A stretch of 64,000 bases of DNA, from assembly GCA_963741845.1 (NCBI GenBank), contig CAVUJV010000029.1, positions 91,688 through 155,687 of the forward strand, read 5' to 3'. Within the stretch, counting starts at the first letter, position 1. Every line of letters starts with the position of its first letter. The position numbers were made by a program, and so were the translations under genes. Positions 1 through 9,923 of this stretch are shown here, piece after piece. Under the pieces are notes generated by a model. The model searched no databases and was not told the origin of the DNA. It saw nothing but the letters and a program-made list of their open reading frames with translations. This stretch comes from Roseiarcus sp963741845 (GTDB lineage Bacteria; Pseudomonadota; Alphaproteobacteria; Rhizobiales; Beijerinckiaceae).

Positions 1-96
1 GTCCATGACGCTGCCATCGCCTGTGCCTTCAAACCCAAACCAACTCCTAACGCTGTAAGAGCCTAATCGGACGGGCCGAAGCCTTAGCCCGCCGCC

Positions 97-1612
97 TCAC
101 ACGATCTGCGGCATCGCGCGGCGGTTGACCTTGCCGTTGGGCGTGCGGGCGATCTCCTGCACGAACACGACCTTTCGCGGGCATTTGTAGGCGGCGAGAT
201 GCTCCGCGCAGAAGGCGAGAAGATCCGCTTCCCCGGGCGCCGGATCGCCTCTCGGGACGACGAAGGCGACGATCGCCGACACGCCCTCCGCGACCTTCCG
301 CTCGGCGACCGCGACGTCGGCGACCCCGGGATGGCCCGACAGAACCTTCTCGACCTCCAGCGGCGACACGCGATAGCCGAAGGCGTTCATGATGTCGTCG
401 TTGCGGCCCCGGTACCAGACCCGGCCGTCGTCATCGAATTCGGCGAGGTCGCCGCCCATGAACCAGTCGCCGCGAAACACCGCCGCTTCTTCCGCCGGGC
501 CGGTTCCAGTAGCCGAGCATGAGGCCGGGGTCGCTGCGATGGACGGCGAGCAGGCCGATCTCGCCCGGCGGAAGCGGCTCCGTCCCGCCCTCGACCGGCA
601 GAACGGCGACGCGCCGGCCGCGCTGCGGCTTGCCCGGCGAGCCGGGGCGGATCGGCTCGTCCGGCCGGCAGGAGATGTAAGTCGAGATTTCGCTCATGCC
701 GAGCGCCTCGTAGGCCCAGGTCCCGGTCGCCTCGCGCCAGCGGGCGAGCAGGTCGGGCGGCATGGCCTCGCCCGCCGTCACCGCATGGCGCAGGCTCGGC
801 ATGCGCAGATCGTCCGGCGCGGCGTATTTGAGGATCTGCCGGTAGACGCCCGGCACGGCCGCGAAAATGGTGGCGCCGACCGCGTTGACGAGCTTCGGCC
901 AGATCCCCGGATCGCGCGGGCCGGCGTAGAGCGCCCCGGTCGCGCCGGCCGCGAAGGGATCGAGCACGCCGACGCCGAGCGCATAGGTCCAGTTGATGTT
1001 GCCCGCGTGCAGCACGATGTCGCGCTCGGTGAGGCCGAGCCAGTCGGAGGCCATCGGCCGCCGCCCGATCACGACCCGCTGGGCGTGCAGCACGCCCTTG
1101 GGCTCGGCGGTCGAGCCGGAGGTGAAGACGAGATAGGCCGGATCGTCGGCGAGCGTCGCTGCATAGTCGGCCGGCTCGGCCTCGCTGGCGAAGGCCTCGA
1201 TCTCCACGCGATCGAACACCCGCAAAGCCGAAAGCGCGGCGCGCTCCCGTTCGTCGATGTCGCCGACCACGATCGCCCGCGCGCCCGAATCCGCCGCGAG
1301 CTTCAGGGCCTCCTCGGAGGTCAGCAGGGTGGACGCCGGCTGGGCGACGCAGCCGATCATGGTCGCGGCGAAGAAGGCGAGAACGAAGTCGATCCCGTTG
1401 GCGGCGCGAATCATGATCCGGTCGCCCTTCGCAAGACCGTTCGCGAGAAAGCCCGAGGCGACGCGTCGCGCCATCGAGTCGATCTCGCGGTAGGCGTACC
1501 GGCGAAACGCCGTGGGTCCGTCGCAGAGAATGAGCGCCGTCTTTTCGGGGCGCTCGACGGCCTGCCGGCCGAGGCAGTCCCAGGCGAGATTGTAGCGCAG
1601 AGGGGTGGTCAT
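97..1612 (-). CDS. AMP-forming acyl-CoA synthetase (benzoate-CoA-ligase type), interrupted by a frameshift
   Basis: An ANL-superfamily enzyme that would activate a carboxylic acid with ATP and ligate it to CoA in the cytoplasm. The N-terminal part starts at 1612 (MTTPLRYNLAWDCLG) and contains the P-loop-like motif VFTSGSTAEPKG at about residues 160-172. The C-terminal part, with GDLAEFDDDGRVWYRGRNDD and the lysine-containing end RTPNGKVNRR, lies in another frame and stops at 97. The frames join cleanly if one C is removed from the CCC run complementary to 497-499 (GYWNRP then AEEAAVFRGDWFMGG). Restored length is about 505 residues, normal for the family. The closest family resemblance is to benzoate/4-hydroxybenzoate-CoA ligases, but the substrate is not readable. 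It is divergent from the aldo/keto reductase at 1764. Confidence 0.85.
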
Positions 1613-1763
1613 GGGCCCGTGAATGCCGGAACCGCCGGGCCGGATTCAAGGCCCTTTTTTTGGACGCCGCCAGAGCCGCCGCCGCCGGATCGCCTTCGAT
1701 CCCCTTGCCGTGGCGGCGCCGACGGCCTTAAGGATGCGCGCCGAAAGAGGGAGGGGAGACGCC

Positions 1764-2741
1764 ATGACGGAGCAAGCGATGGACAGGGTCCGCCTGGGCC
1801 GCACGGACATCATGGTCGCGCCGATCTGCTGGGGCACGTCCGGCCTCGGCGACATGCCCGACACCTACGGCTATTCGGTCGAGGCCGACCGCGCCGCGGC
1901 CACCGTCCGGGCGATCTTCGACGGTCCGGTCAATTTCATCGACACGTCCCGCATCTACGGCTTTGGCCGCAGCGAGGAACGCGTCGGCGCAATCATCCGC
2001 GAGCGGGGCGGACTCCCGAAAGGCTTCGTCGTCTCGACCAAGCTCGACCGCGACCCCGAGACCAACGCCTTCGACGCGGCGCAGGCCCGCCGCTCGATCG
2101 AACAGAGCCTCAAGGCGCTGAACCTCGACAAGATCGACATTCTGCATCTGCACGATCCCGAGCACGCCCACGCCTTCGAGGACGCGACCGGCAGGAACGG
2201 AGCGCTCGGCGAGCTTTTCCGCATCAAGGAGGAGGGGCTCGCGAGAGCCGTCGGCCTCGCGGCCGGCCCGGTCACGATGATGATGCCGCTCCTGCGCGAC
2301 TGGGATTTCGACGCGCTCATCACCCATAACCGCTTCACGCTCGCCAACCGCAACGCGAGCGAGATGCTGGATCTCGCGAAGGCGAAGGGCATCGCGGTTC
2401 TCAACGCCGCGCCCTATGCGGGCGGCGTGCTCGCCAAGGGCTCGGCGGACTTCAAGCGCTACGTCTATCAGGAGACGACCGACGCAGCGCTCGAGCCGAT
2501 CCGCAGGATCGAAGCCGTCTGCGCGAAGCACGGCGTCCCGCCGGGCGCGGCGGCGCTGCAATTCTCGATGCGGGACCCGCGGATCGTCTCCACGATCTGC
2601 GGCGTGACCAAGCCCGAGCGGGTCCGGCAGACCCTCGAATGGGCGCGCTTTCCCGTGCCGGACGCCTGCTGGCGGGACCTCGCCGCGCTGCCTTTCGCGA
2701 CCGACGACCCGGAAGCGACCCGCGACTACAAGCTGGGATAA
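1764..2741 (+). CDS. Aldo/keto reductase (D-threo-aldose 1-dehydrogenase-like)
   Basis: An NAD(P)-dependent oxidoreductase of the AKR fold. The start at 1764 (MTEQAMDRVRLGRTDIMV) is chosen over the longer upstream reading because GAGGGGAG lies just before it and family members begin close to the RLGRT motif. The catalytic tetrad is visible: FIDTSRIYG (Asp and Tyr, about residues 58-66), STKLDRD (Lys, about 92) and LHLHDPEH (His, about 128). Length is 325 residues. This subfamily includes L-fucose/D-threo-aldose dehydrogenases and pyridoxal dehydrogenases; the actual substrate is unknown. It lies 8 bp upstream of apt on the same strand, so co-transcription is possible. Confidence 0.85.
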   Translation: MTEQAMDRVRLGRTDIMVAPICWGTSGLGDMPDTYGYSVEADRAAATVRAIFDGPVNFIDTSRIYGFGRSEERVGAIIRERGGLPKGFVVSTKLDRDPETNAFDAAQARRSIEQSLKALNLDKIDILHLHDPEHAHAFEDATGRNGALGELFRIKEEGLARAVGLAAGPVTMMMPLLRDWDFDALITHNRFTLANRNASEMLDLAKAKGIAVLNAAPYAGGVLAKGSADFKRYVYQETTDAALEPIRRIEAVCAKHGVPPGAAALQFSMRDPRIVSTICGVTKPERVRQTLEWARFPVPDACWRDLAALPFATDDPEATRDYKLG

Positions 2742-2749
2742 ATCGCCCC

Positions 2750-3280
2750 ATGAACGACCTTTCCGCCTCGATCCGAACGATCCCCGACTATCCGAAGCCG
2801 GGCATCCTCTTCCGCGACATCACGACCCTGCTCGGCGACGCGCGCGCCTTTCGCCGCGCGGTGGACGAACTCGTGCAGCCCTGGGCGGGCGCGAAGGTCG
2901 AGAAGGTCGCGGGCATCGAAGCGCGAGGCTTCATCCTCGGCGGCGCGGTCGCCCATCAGCTCTCGGCCGGCTTCGTGCCCGTGCGGAAGAAAGGCAAGCT
3001 GCCGCATGTGACGGTCTCGATCGCCTATTCGCTCGAATACGGCCTCGATGAAATGGAGATGCACGAGGACGCGGTGAAGCCCGGCGAGCGGGTGATCCTC
3101 GTCGACGATCTCATCGCGACCGGCGGCACGGCCGAAGGCGCGGTCAGGCTCCTGCGGAAGCTCGGGGCGGACGTGGTCGCCGCCTGCTTCGTGATCGACC
3201 TGCCGGACCTCGGAGGCGCAAAGAAGCTACAGGCGCTCGACGTGCCTGTGCGGTCGCTGATCGCCTTCGAGGGGCACTGA
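2750..3280 (+). CDS. apt: Adenine phosphoribosyltransferase
   Basis: Purine salvage: adenine + PRPP gives AMP + PPi in the cytosol. The protein is 176 residues, the usual length. It opens with MNDLSASIRTIPDYPKPGI, whose I-x-x-I-P-D-Y/F-P-K-P-G-I stretch is diagnostic of Apt. The PRPP-binding loop VILVDDLIATGGTA is at about residues 114-127. The adenine-binding region EARGFILGGAVA and a typical C-terminal SLIAFEGH are present. The ATG at 2750 sits 8 bp after the aldo/keto reductase stop; no strong Shine-Dalgarno is visible, which fits translational coupling to the gene before it. Confidence 0.96.
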   Translation: MNDLSASIRTIPDYPKPGILFRDITTLLGDARAFRRAVDELVQPWAGAKVEKVAGIEARGFILGGAVAHQLSAGFVPVRKKGKLPHVTVSIAYSLEYGLDEMEMHEDAVKPGERVILVDDLIATGGTAEGAVRLLRKLGADVVAACFVIDLPDLGGAKKLQALDVPVRSLIAFEGH

Positions 3281-3308
3281 CGCGCGAGCCTCGCTCGTCA
3301 GGCGGCGG

Positions 3309-4007
3309 TCACGAACCGAGGAAGGCCTTGGACGGATCGCCGATGAGAAAAGCCCGGGTCTCCGGATCGACTTCCTTGAGGAAATCCCGGATGAACTGAT
3401 CCTGCAGCTTGTAGCTGAGCTCGGGCGCGATGCCGACCGTCGAAACCCGGACCAGCACGCCGTCGGGGATCATCCCGCGCAGGCCATATTCGAGCTTCAG
3501 CGCCTGACGCTCCCAGTTGCTCGTCGTGTTGTCGTAACCCACGCGCATCCAATAGGAAATCGGCTCGAGCCGTCCCTCGCGGCTCGCGATCAGACGCTTG
3601 AGCTGAATGGGCGGCTTGCCGGGAGACCACACGAAATTCGACGTCGTCGGCTTCGTCACCCGGAAGCCCTGCGCCGTGTAGCACACTTCCGGATGGTGCA
3701 TCTGGAGTCGATCGCTCTGGCTCTCGCCATAGGCGATCAGCAGCATGACAATGTTTCCGGCCGGATCGACATAGACCCGCGAGACTTCCTGGCTGTAGAG
3801 TTCCTGCTCCAGTTCGGACGGAGGCGGCCGGACGGCGTCCACCCCCGGAAGCTTCTTCCATTGGCCGAACGCATAGGGGATATGCTTCTCGGCGCTGAAG
3901 CTCTGGTAGGCCTGCGCCATAAGGCGATGCGGGGTCAGGACTTCGGCCATAACGGCTGCGCCCAGCATCACGATGCAAGCGAGAATAATGCTGGTGTAGC
4001 GTCTCAT
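3309..4007 (-). CDS. EpsI-family (exosortase-associated, DUF3485) protein without a neighbouring exosortase
   Basis: A 232-residue protein with an N-terminal membrane anchor (TSIILACIVMLGAAVMAEVL) and a periplasmic domain. The hallmark HHPEVCYTAQGFRV segment at roughly residues 113-126 contains the conserved His and Cys of the DUF3485/EpsI domain, found either fused to exosortases or next to them in exopolysaccharide loci. The start at 4007 (MRRYTSII) is supported by GGGGCAGGG just upstream; longer in-frame readings have no plausible signal sequence. No exosortase, PEP-CTERM target or glycosyltransferase lies nearby, so the partner must be elsewhere or the protein acts alone. Molecular function of EpsI is not settled. 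Confidence 0.8.
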   Translation of the reverse strand: MRRYTSIILACIVMLGAAVMAEVLTPHRLMAQAYQSFSAEKHIPYAFGQWKKLPGVDAVRPPPSELEQELYSQEVSRVYVDPAGNIVMLLIAYGESQSDRLQMHHPEVCYTAQGFRVTKPTTSNFVWSPGKPPIQLKRLIASREGRLEPISYWMRVGYDNTTSNWERQALKLEYGLRGMIPDGVLVRVSTVGIAPELSYKLQDQFIRDFLKEVDPETRAFLIGDPSKAFLGS

Positions 4008-4164
4008 GATCCCTGCCCCGGGCGCAACCGCAACGCGCCAAATTCTACATAAGGCTTGAGCGTCGCCGCCGCAACGATCAAACGCCGCCCTCGGCCAAGC
4101 CGGACTTGCTCCGGCGCTCATTTTGGGGTCGATAGCGCCTGAATTGAGGCGCGGAGATCTTTCC

Positions 4165-5671
4165 ATGATGACTGGCCGGGACATTCTTCGTCGGGCGGGC
4201 CTGACCGATCCGGAGCTTGACGCCGGGACGCTGTCGGTGACGAGCCCGATCGACGGCGGCGAGATCGCGCGCCTCGCCGAGACCTCCGCCGCGGACATGC
4301 CGGCCGTGATCGCCCGCGCGAAAGCAGGCCTTTATGGCCTGGCGGGAGGTTCCGGCGCCGCGGCGAGGCGAACTGGTCCGCCTGCTCGGCGAGGAGTTGC
4401 GCGCCTCCAAGGAGGCGCTCGGCGCCGTGGTCACGCTCGAAGCCGGCAAGATCGTCTCCGAAGGCCTCGGCGAAGTGCAGGAAATGATCGACATCTGCGA
4501 TTTCGCGGTCGGCCTGTCCCGCCAGATCTACGGCCTCACCATCGCCTCCGAGCGCCCCGGCCACCGGATGATGGAGAGCTGGCACCCGCTTGGGCCGTGC
4601 GCGGTGATCTCGGCTTTCAACTTTCCGGTCGCTGTCTGGTCGTGGAACGCGGCGCTGGCGCTCGTCTGCGGCGATCCGGTCATCTGGAAGCCGTCGGAGA
4701 AGACGCCGCTCTCGGCGCTTGCGACGATGAAGATCTTCGAGCGCGCGGTGAAGCGTTTTGGCGCGGATGCGCCGGAGGGGCTCGCCCAGATCGTGATCGG
4801 CGGCCCTCAGATCGGCGAGGCGCTGGTCGCCTCGCATGACGTCCCGATCGTCTCGGCCACCGGATCGACCCGCATGGGGAGCCTCGTCGGCCCCAAGGTC
4901 GCCGCCCGCTTCGGCCGGGCGATTCTCGAACTCGGCGGCAACAATGCGATGATCGTCGCCCCTTCGGCCGATCTCGACATGGCGATGCGCGCGATCCTCT
5001 TCTCGGCCGTCGGCACCGCCGGCCAGCGCTGCACCTCGCTTCGCCGCCTGATCGTCCACCATTCGATCCGCGACGACCTCACCCGCAGGCTCGCCAAGGC
5101 CTACGGGAGCCTGCCCATCGGCGATCCGCGCGAGCCGGGCACGCTGGTCGGGCCGCTGATCGACGAGGACGCGCGGAAGCGGATGACGGCCGCGCTCGAC
5201 GCCGCCAGGGCGGACGGCGGCGTCGTGCATGGAGGAGGCTCGGCGCCGCGAGGGACGCCGAACGGCGGCGCCTATGTCGAACCCGCGATCGTGGAAATGC
5301 CGAAGCAGACCGACACGGTGCGGCGCGAGACCTTCGCGCCGATCCTCTATACGCTCGGCTACGACACGCTCGAAGAAGCGATCTCGATCCAGAACGACGT
5401 GCCGCAGGGGCTCTCGTCCTGCATCTTCACCCTCGACATGCGCGAAGCGGAGACTTTCATTTCGGCGGCGGGCTCCGATTGCGGCATCGCCAACGTCAAC
5501 ATCGGCCCCTCGGGCGCCGAGATCGGCGGCGCTTTCGGCGGCGAGAAGGAGACGGGCGGCGGCCGCGAGAGCGGATCGGACGCATGGAAAGGCTACATGC
5601 GACGGCAGACCAACACGATCAATTATTCGAAGAAGCTGCCGCTGGCGCAGGGCGTCAAATTCGACCTGTGA
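4165..5671 (+). CDS. ALDH7-type aldehyde dehydrogenase (alpha-aminoadipic semialdehyde / piperideine-6-carboxylate dehydrogenase-like), frameshifted
   Basis: An NAD-dependent aldehyde dehydrogenase resembling antiquitin, the lysine-catabolic enzyme that oxidises alpha-aminoadipic semialdehyde. Visible marks: LGPCAVISAFNFPVAVWSWN (cofactor region), ILELGGNNAMIV with the catalytic Glu at about residue 255, and VGTAGQRCTSLRRL with the catalytic Cys at about 288; the latter two are ALDH7 signatures. Start at 4165 (MMTGRDILRRAG) after GGAG. The first 54 codons are in one frame and the rest in another; deleting one G of the GG at 4327-4328 restores AKAAFMAWREVPAPRRGEL. Restored length is about 500 residues. 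No lysine-catabolism genes adjoin it, so the substrate is inferred from family only. Confidence 0.85.
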
Positions 5672-5758
5672 GGCGCGGCCGGCCCGGATCGCGCAATCGT
5701 GAAGCGTTTCCGGCGGCGGAATCCGTTATGCGCTGGGGCTGAGCCTTCCCCCAGCCCC

Positions 5759-7135
5759 ATGACCCCTCTCGCCGCCGACGCGCGTCCGCACGACGGACTC
5801 CCGAATCCTCAACGCGCCCTCGCGTTCACGACGCTGGCGCTCGCCATCGCCATGGCGGTGCTCGACGGCGCGATCGTCAATATCGCGCTCCCGACCATGT
5901 CGCGGGAACTCTCCGTTCCGCCCGCCGACGCGGTCTGGATCGTCAACGCCTTCCAGCTTGCGGTCACCGTGTCGCTGCTGCCGCTCTCGGCGCTCGGCGA
6001 CACGATCGGCTACAGGCGCGTCTACTGGCCGGGCCTCGCGCTCTTCACGGCGGCCTCGCTCGCCTGCGCATTGGCGCCGGGCTTTGAGGCGCTCGCTGCC
6101 GCGCGGGTCGTCCAGGGTTTCGGCGCGGCGGGCATCATGAGCGTCAATATCGCGCTCATCCGCTTCATCTATCCGCATTCCCGGCTCGGCCAGGGGGTGG
6201 GAAACATGGCGGTGGTCGTCGCCGTCTGTTCGGCCGGCAGCCCGACCGTCGCCGCGGCGATCCTGTCCGTCGCCTCGTGGCGATGGCTCTTTCTCATCAA
6301 TGTTCCCATCGGGATCTTCGCGCTCATCCTCGCGGCGCGAACGCTGCCCATGACGCCGAGGGCGAAGCGAAGCCTCGATCCCCTGAGCGTGATCCTCAAC
6401 GCGCTGACCTTCGGGCTGCTCGTGATCGGGGTGGACGGGATCGGCGAGACGGGCGGGCTTGCCGCTCCGCTCGGCGAACTGTCCGCCGCCGCGCTGTTCG
6501 GAATCCTGTTCGTGCGACGGCAGCTTCGGCAGAGCGCGCCGCTTCTGCCGGTCGATCTCCTGAGGCTCCCGGTCTTCGCGCTGTCCCTTGCGACCTCGAT
6601 CACGTCCTTCGCGGCCGCGAGCCTCGGGCTCGTCGCCCTGCCCTTCTTCTTCGAGGACACGCTGAAACTGTCGGACGCCGCGACCGGCCTCCTGCTGACG
6701 CCCTGGCCGGTCGGAACGGCGCTGATCGCGCCGATCGCGGGACGGCTCGCCGATCGCTTCATCCCCGGCCTGCTCGGCAGCATCGGCCTCCTCGTCATGT
6801 GCGCGGGGCTTGTTCTCGTCGCGCTCAATCTCGGCCACGGCGACGCCTTTTCTTACGCCTGGCGGCTCGCGATCTGCGGACTGGGCTTCGGCTTTTTCCA
6901 GTCGCCGAACAACCGCCTCATCATCGGCAGCGCGCCGCCTCACCGCAGCGGCGGCGCGGCCGGGCTCCAATCCTCCGGGCGGCTGATCGGCCAGTCGCTC
7001 GGCGTCGCGCTCATGGCGGTCGCTTTCGGCCGCGCGCCGCATGCGGCAACCGCAATCGCGATCTGGACGGCGGCGGCGCTCGCCTTCACAGGCGCCTGCG
7101 CGAGCGGCCTGAGAAGGAGCGAGAAGCGCGGCTGA
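5759..7135 (+). CDS. MFS transporter, DHA2 (EmrB/QacA-like) family
   Basis: An inner-membrane drug:proton-antiporter-type permease of 458 residues with about 12-14 hydrophobic segments spread over its length. TM1 reads LALAIAMAVLDGAIVNIALP, whose D-x-x-I-V-N-I-A-L-P is typical of DHA2 proteins. The loop 2-3 motif LGDTIGYRRVYWPGL is the MFS motif A equivalent, and the downstream QGFGAAGIMSVNIALI is typical of TM4. The ATG at 5759 (MTPLAADARP) gives a normal short cytoplasmic N-terminus. It is followed at 6 bp by a convergent dipeptidase gene. No regulator or membrane-fusion partner is adjacent, so the exported compound is unknown. Confidence 0.88.
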   Translation: MTPLAADARPHDGLPNPQRALAFTTLALAIAMAVLDGAIVNIALPTMSRELSVPPADAVWIVNAFQLAVTVSLLPLSALGDTIGYRRVYWPGLALFTAASLACALAPGFEALAAARVVQGFGAAGIMSVNIALIRFIYPHSRLGQGVGNMAVVVAVCSAGSPTVAAAILSVASWRWLFLINVPIGIFALILAARTLPMTPRAKRSLDPLSVILNALTFGLLVIGVDGIGETGGLAAPLGELSAAALFGILFVRRQLRQSAPLLPVDLLRLPVFALSLATSITSFAAASLGLVALPFFFEDTLKLSDAATGLLLTPWPVGTALIAPIAGRLADRFIPGLLGSIGLLVMCAGLVLVALNLGHGDAFSYAWRLAICGLGFGFFQSPNNRLIIGSAPPHRSGGAAGLQSSGRLIGQSLGVALMAVAFGRAPHAATAIAIWTAAALAFTGACASGLRRSEKRG

Positions 7136-7141
7136 CCGGCC

Positions 7142-8314
7142 TTACGCGCCGGGATAATCCTCGACCCGCCCGACCGCCGGCGGCCGCGTCTTGCTGAGCT
7201 TCCGGCCGACCAGCTCGACCTGGCGCAGAACCCGCAGAAGGTTGAGCGCCGACATCTTCTCGAGATCCCGCTCCGAGAAGCCGCGCCGCACCAGCTCCGC
7301 GAAGAGATGCGGGAACCGGCTCACGTTTTCGAGGCCGACCGGCGCCGCGCCGCCGAAATAGTCCGACCCGATTCCGACATGCTCGACGCCCGCGAGCTCC
7401 ACGAGCCTCACGATATGATCGACGACCTCGGACAGCGTCGCCTTCGGCGCGACCCCGTGCTTCGATTCGAGCTCCGCGAGCTGGGCCTTCGGATCGGCGG
7501 CGAGGGGCGCCTTGCCGTAGGCGTCGCGGCCGCGCTTGAGCCAGTCGCGCAACGGCTGCGAGATGAAGCCCGGCACGAAGGTCGCCATGACGATCCCGCC
7601 ATTGTCCGGGAGCCGCCTCACGACGTCGTCGGGCGCATTGCGCGGATGATCGCAGAGCGAGAAGGCGTTGCAGTGGGAAAGGGCGACGGGCGCTTCCGAA
7701 ACGTCGAGCGCCTTGCGCATCGCCTGATGCGAGGTGTGCGCGAGATCGACGAGCACGCCCAGCCGGTTCAGCTCCCCGACCACCGCGCGGCCGAAGGCGT
7801 TGAGGCCGCCGTTGCGAGGGGCGTCGGTCGCGGAATCGACCCAGTCGAGGCTCTCGTTGTGACAGAGCGTCATGAGCCGCACGCCCGCCGCATGCCAGAT
7901 GCGCAGAGGGCTCAGCGAGTTCTCGAGTCCGACGCCGCCCTCGACGGCGATGAAGGAGGCGATCTTTCCGAGGTCCTTCGCCTTCGCATAGTCGGACGCC
8001 TTGCGCGCAGGCAGAAAGACGTCCGGATGCGCTTCCTCGATCCGGCGGATGAGGTCGATCTGCTCCAGCGCCGTGCGGGCCGGATGCGGGGCGCTGGTCG
8101 GCTGGAAAGCCGCCCAGAACTGCGCCCCGACCATGCCCTCGCGCAGGCGCGGAATGTCGGTGTCGGCGTTCTCGTGAACCCGGTTCAGTTCGTAAGCCAG
8201 CACGTCGCCGCGCGCGGCCTTGTCGATGCGGATGACCCAGGGCAGGTCGTTGTGCCCGTCGAACAGCGGCGCGCGCTTGAGAACCTCGTGCGCGACATAG
8301 AGCGCGTTATCCAT
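7142..8314 (-). CDS. Membrane dipeptidase, renal dipeptidase family (M19)
   Basis: A zinc-dependent dipeptidase of 390 residues. The metal-binding residues expected for M19 are visible: HxD in LFDGHNDLPW at about residues 18-27, the bridging Glu in IASFIAVEGGVGLE, and His in DLAHTSHQAM and in VALSHCNAFSLCDHPRN. It resembles the bacterial proteins annotated as dipeptidase/peptidase M19, which cleave dipeptides including D-containing ones. No signal peptide is visible, so it is probably cytoplasmic. It lies 16 bp downstream of degP on the same strand and may be co-transcribed with it. Confidence 0.9.
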   Translation of the reverse strand: MDNALYVAHEVLKRAPLFDGHNDLPWVIRIDKAARGDVLAYELNRVHENADTDIPRLREGMVGAQFWAAFQPTSAPHPARTALEQIDLIRRIEEAHPDVFLPARKASDYAKAKDLGKIASFIAVEGGVGLENSLSPLRIWHAAGVRLMTLCHNESLDWVDSATDAPRNGGLNAFGRAVVGELNRLGVLVDLAHTSHQAMRKALDVSEAPVALSHCNAFSLCDHPRNAPDDVVRRLPDNGGIVMATFVPGFISQPLRDWLKRGRDAYGKAPLAADPKAQLAELESKHGVAPKATLSEVVDHIVRLVELAGVEHVGIGSDYFGGAAPVGLENVSRFPHLFAELVRRGFSERDLEKMSALNLLRVLRQVELVGRKLSKTRPPAVGRVEDYPGA

Positions 8315-8330
8315 CGTCCGGCGCCCCGCG

Positions 8331-9821
8331 TCAGTTCAGAGGAATCGCGACGAAGCGCGCCATGCCCTCGCCGTTGGTGACGAGAAGCAGCGCCGGCTTC
8401 TTGCCGCCGTCCTTCCTGGCGTCGTCGAAAGCCTTCGCGACCTCGCCGGGCCGTTCGACGGCCTGATGGTTGACCTCCTGGATGACGTCGCCCGGCCTCA
8501 GGCCGCGGTCCGCGGCGGGCGAGCCGGGCTCGACCGAGGAGACGACCACGCCCTTGATCGAATCCTTGATCTTGAAGGTCTTGCGGGCGTCGTCGTTGAG
8601 CATGGAGAACTCCATGCCGAGCGCCTTGGCGGTCAGCGCCTTCTGGTCGACGTCGCTCTTCGGCTTTTCGAGCAAAGCCGTCTTTTCCCCGTCCTCGAGG
8701 CGGCCCAGCGTCACCGACTTCGTGACCTCCTTGCCGCTTCTGAGGACGACGACGTCGACCGTCTTGCCGACCGGCATGGCTGCGACGAGGCGCGGCAGGT
8801 CGCGCGATTCCTTGATATCCTTGCCGTCGAATTTCACGATCACGTCGCCGGCCTGAATCCCGGCGGGCTTCGCGGGTCCCTTGTCGTCCACGCCCGCCAC
8901 CAGCGCGCCGCGCGCCGACGGCAGGCCGAGGCTCTCGGCAATCGTGTCGTCGACCGGCTGAATGCGCACGCCGAGCCAGCCGCGCCGCGTCTCGTGGAAC
9001 TGCTCGAGCTGCGCGATCACGGGCGTGACGGTGGCCGAAGGGGTCGCGAAGCCGATGCCGATCGACCCGCCGGACGGCGACAGGATCGCGGTGTTGATGC
9101 CGACGACCTCGCCTTGCATGTTGAACAGCGGTCCGCCGGAATTGCCCTTGTTGATCGAAGCGTCGGTCTGCAGGAAATCGTCGTAGGGACCGCTGTCGAT
9201 GTTGCGGTTCCGGGCGGAGATGATGCCCGAAGTGACCGTCTCGCCGAGGCCGAACGGATTGCCGACCGCCATGACCCCGTCGCCGACGCGGATCTTGTCG
9301 CTGTCGCCGAACTTCACGGTCTTCAGCGGCTTGTCGCTCTCCACTTTCAGCACCGCGACGTCCACCTTCGGGTCCTTGCCGACGACCTTGGCCTTGAGCT
9401 TCCGCCCGTCGTTGAAGATGACGATGATGTCGTTGGCGTCGCCGATCACGTGATTGTTGGTGATGACGATTCCGGTCGGATCGACGACGAAGCCCGAGCC
9501 CAGCGACTGGGCCTGACGCGAGCGCGGACGCGGCATGCCGCCGTGACGGCGGAAGAATTCCTCGAACATCTCGTCGAAGGGCGTTCCCTTGGGAATGTCC
9601 GGCGCGGCGTCGTCGTCCTTGCCTTCGATGGTCTGGGTGGCCGAGATGTTCACGACCGCGCCCGCGACCTGATCGACGAGATCGGCGAGGTTGGTCGGAT
9701 GCGTCTGCGCGTAGGCCGGCGCCTCCGGCGCGAGCGTGGCCGAAGCGGCGAGGAACGCGGCCCCGAGCGCGAGAGACAGGGACGCGCGTCGGCGCGTCGT
9801 CGGCGGCAGGGCGTCATTCAT
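8331..9821 (-). CDS. degP: Periplasmic Do-family serine protease/chaperone
   Basis: An envelope quality-control protease of 496 residues. It has a Sec signal peptide (hydrophobic stretch LSLALGAAFLAASA, probable cleavage after AYA near residue 38), then a trypsin-like domain with catalytic His124 (ITNNHVIG), Asp154 (DVAVLKV) and Ser228 (NKGNSGGPLF). Two PDZ domains follow, roughly residues 275-370 and 400-490, with the expected R-G-A-L-V and R-G-V/L-x-P-G-D-V patterns. It is immediately downstream of hflC and hflK on the same strand, a common alphaproteobacterial arrangement linking membrane and periplasmic proteolysis. It could equally be called MucD or DegQ; paralogue naming is not resolvable here. 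Confidence 0.95.
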   Translation of the reverse strand: MNDALPPTTRRRASLSLALGAAFLAASATLAPEAPAYAQTHPTNLADLVDQVAGAVVNISATQTIEGKDDDAAPDIPKGTPFDEMFEEFFRRHGGMPRPRSRQAQSLGSGFVVDPTGIVITNNHVIGDANDIIVIFNDGRKLKAKVVGKDPKVDVAVLKVESDKPLKTVKFGDSDKIRVGDGVMAVGNPFGLGETVTSGIISARNRNIDSGPYDDFLQTDASINKGNSGGPLFNMQGEVVGINTAILSPSGGSIGIGFATPSATVTPVIAQLEQFHETRRGWLGVRIQPVDDTIAESLGLPSARGALVAGVDDKGPAKPAGIQAGDVIVKFDGKDIKESRDLPRLVAAMPVGKTVDVVVLRSGKEVTKSVTLGRLEDGEKTALLEKPKSDVDQKALTAKALGMEFSMLNDDARKTFKIKDSIKGVVVSSVEPGSPAADRGLRPGDVIQEVNHQAVERPGEVAKAFDDARKDGGKKPALLLVTNGEGMARFVAIPLN

Positions 9822-9923
9822 GCTCGTTCTCCTCGAATTCGTCGCAGGCTTTCCTTATCGCCCGCAAGGGCCCCGGGACCTGGGCCCCGGGAGAGTCCCC
9901 AGCCGCCGGGCGCGCCCGCCGCC

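Noticed and set aside
1..66. Open frame from the window edge ending in TAA at 64-66 (tail FKPKPTPNAVRA)
   Set aside because: Could be the end of a gene cut by the window, but 21 codons without a recognisable motif are not enough to call.
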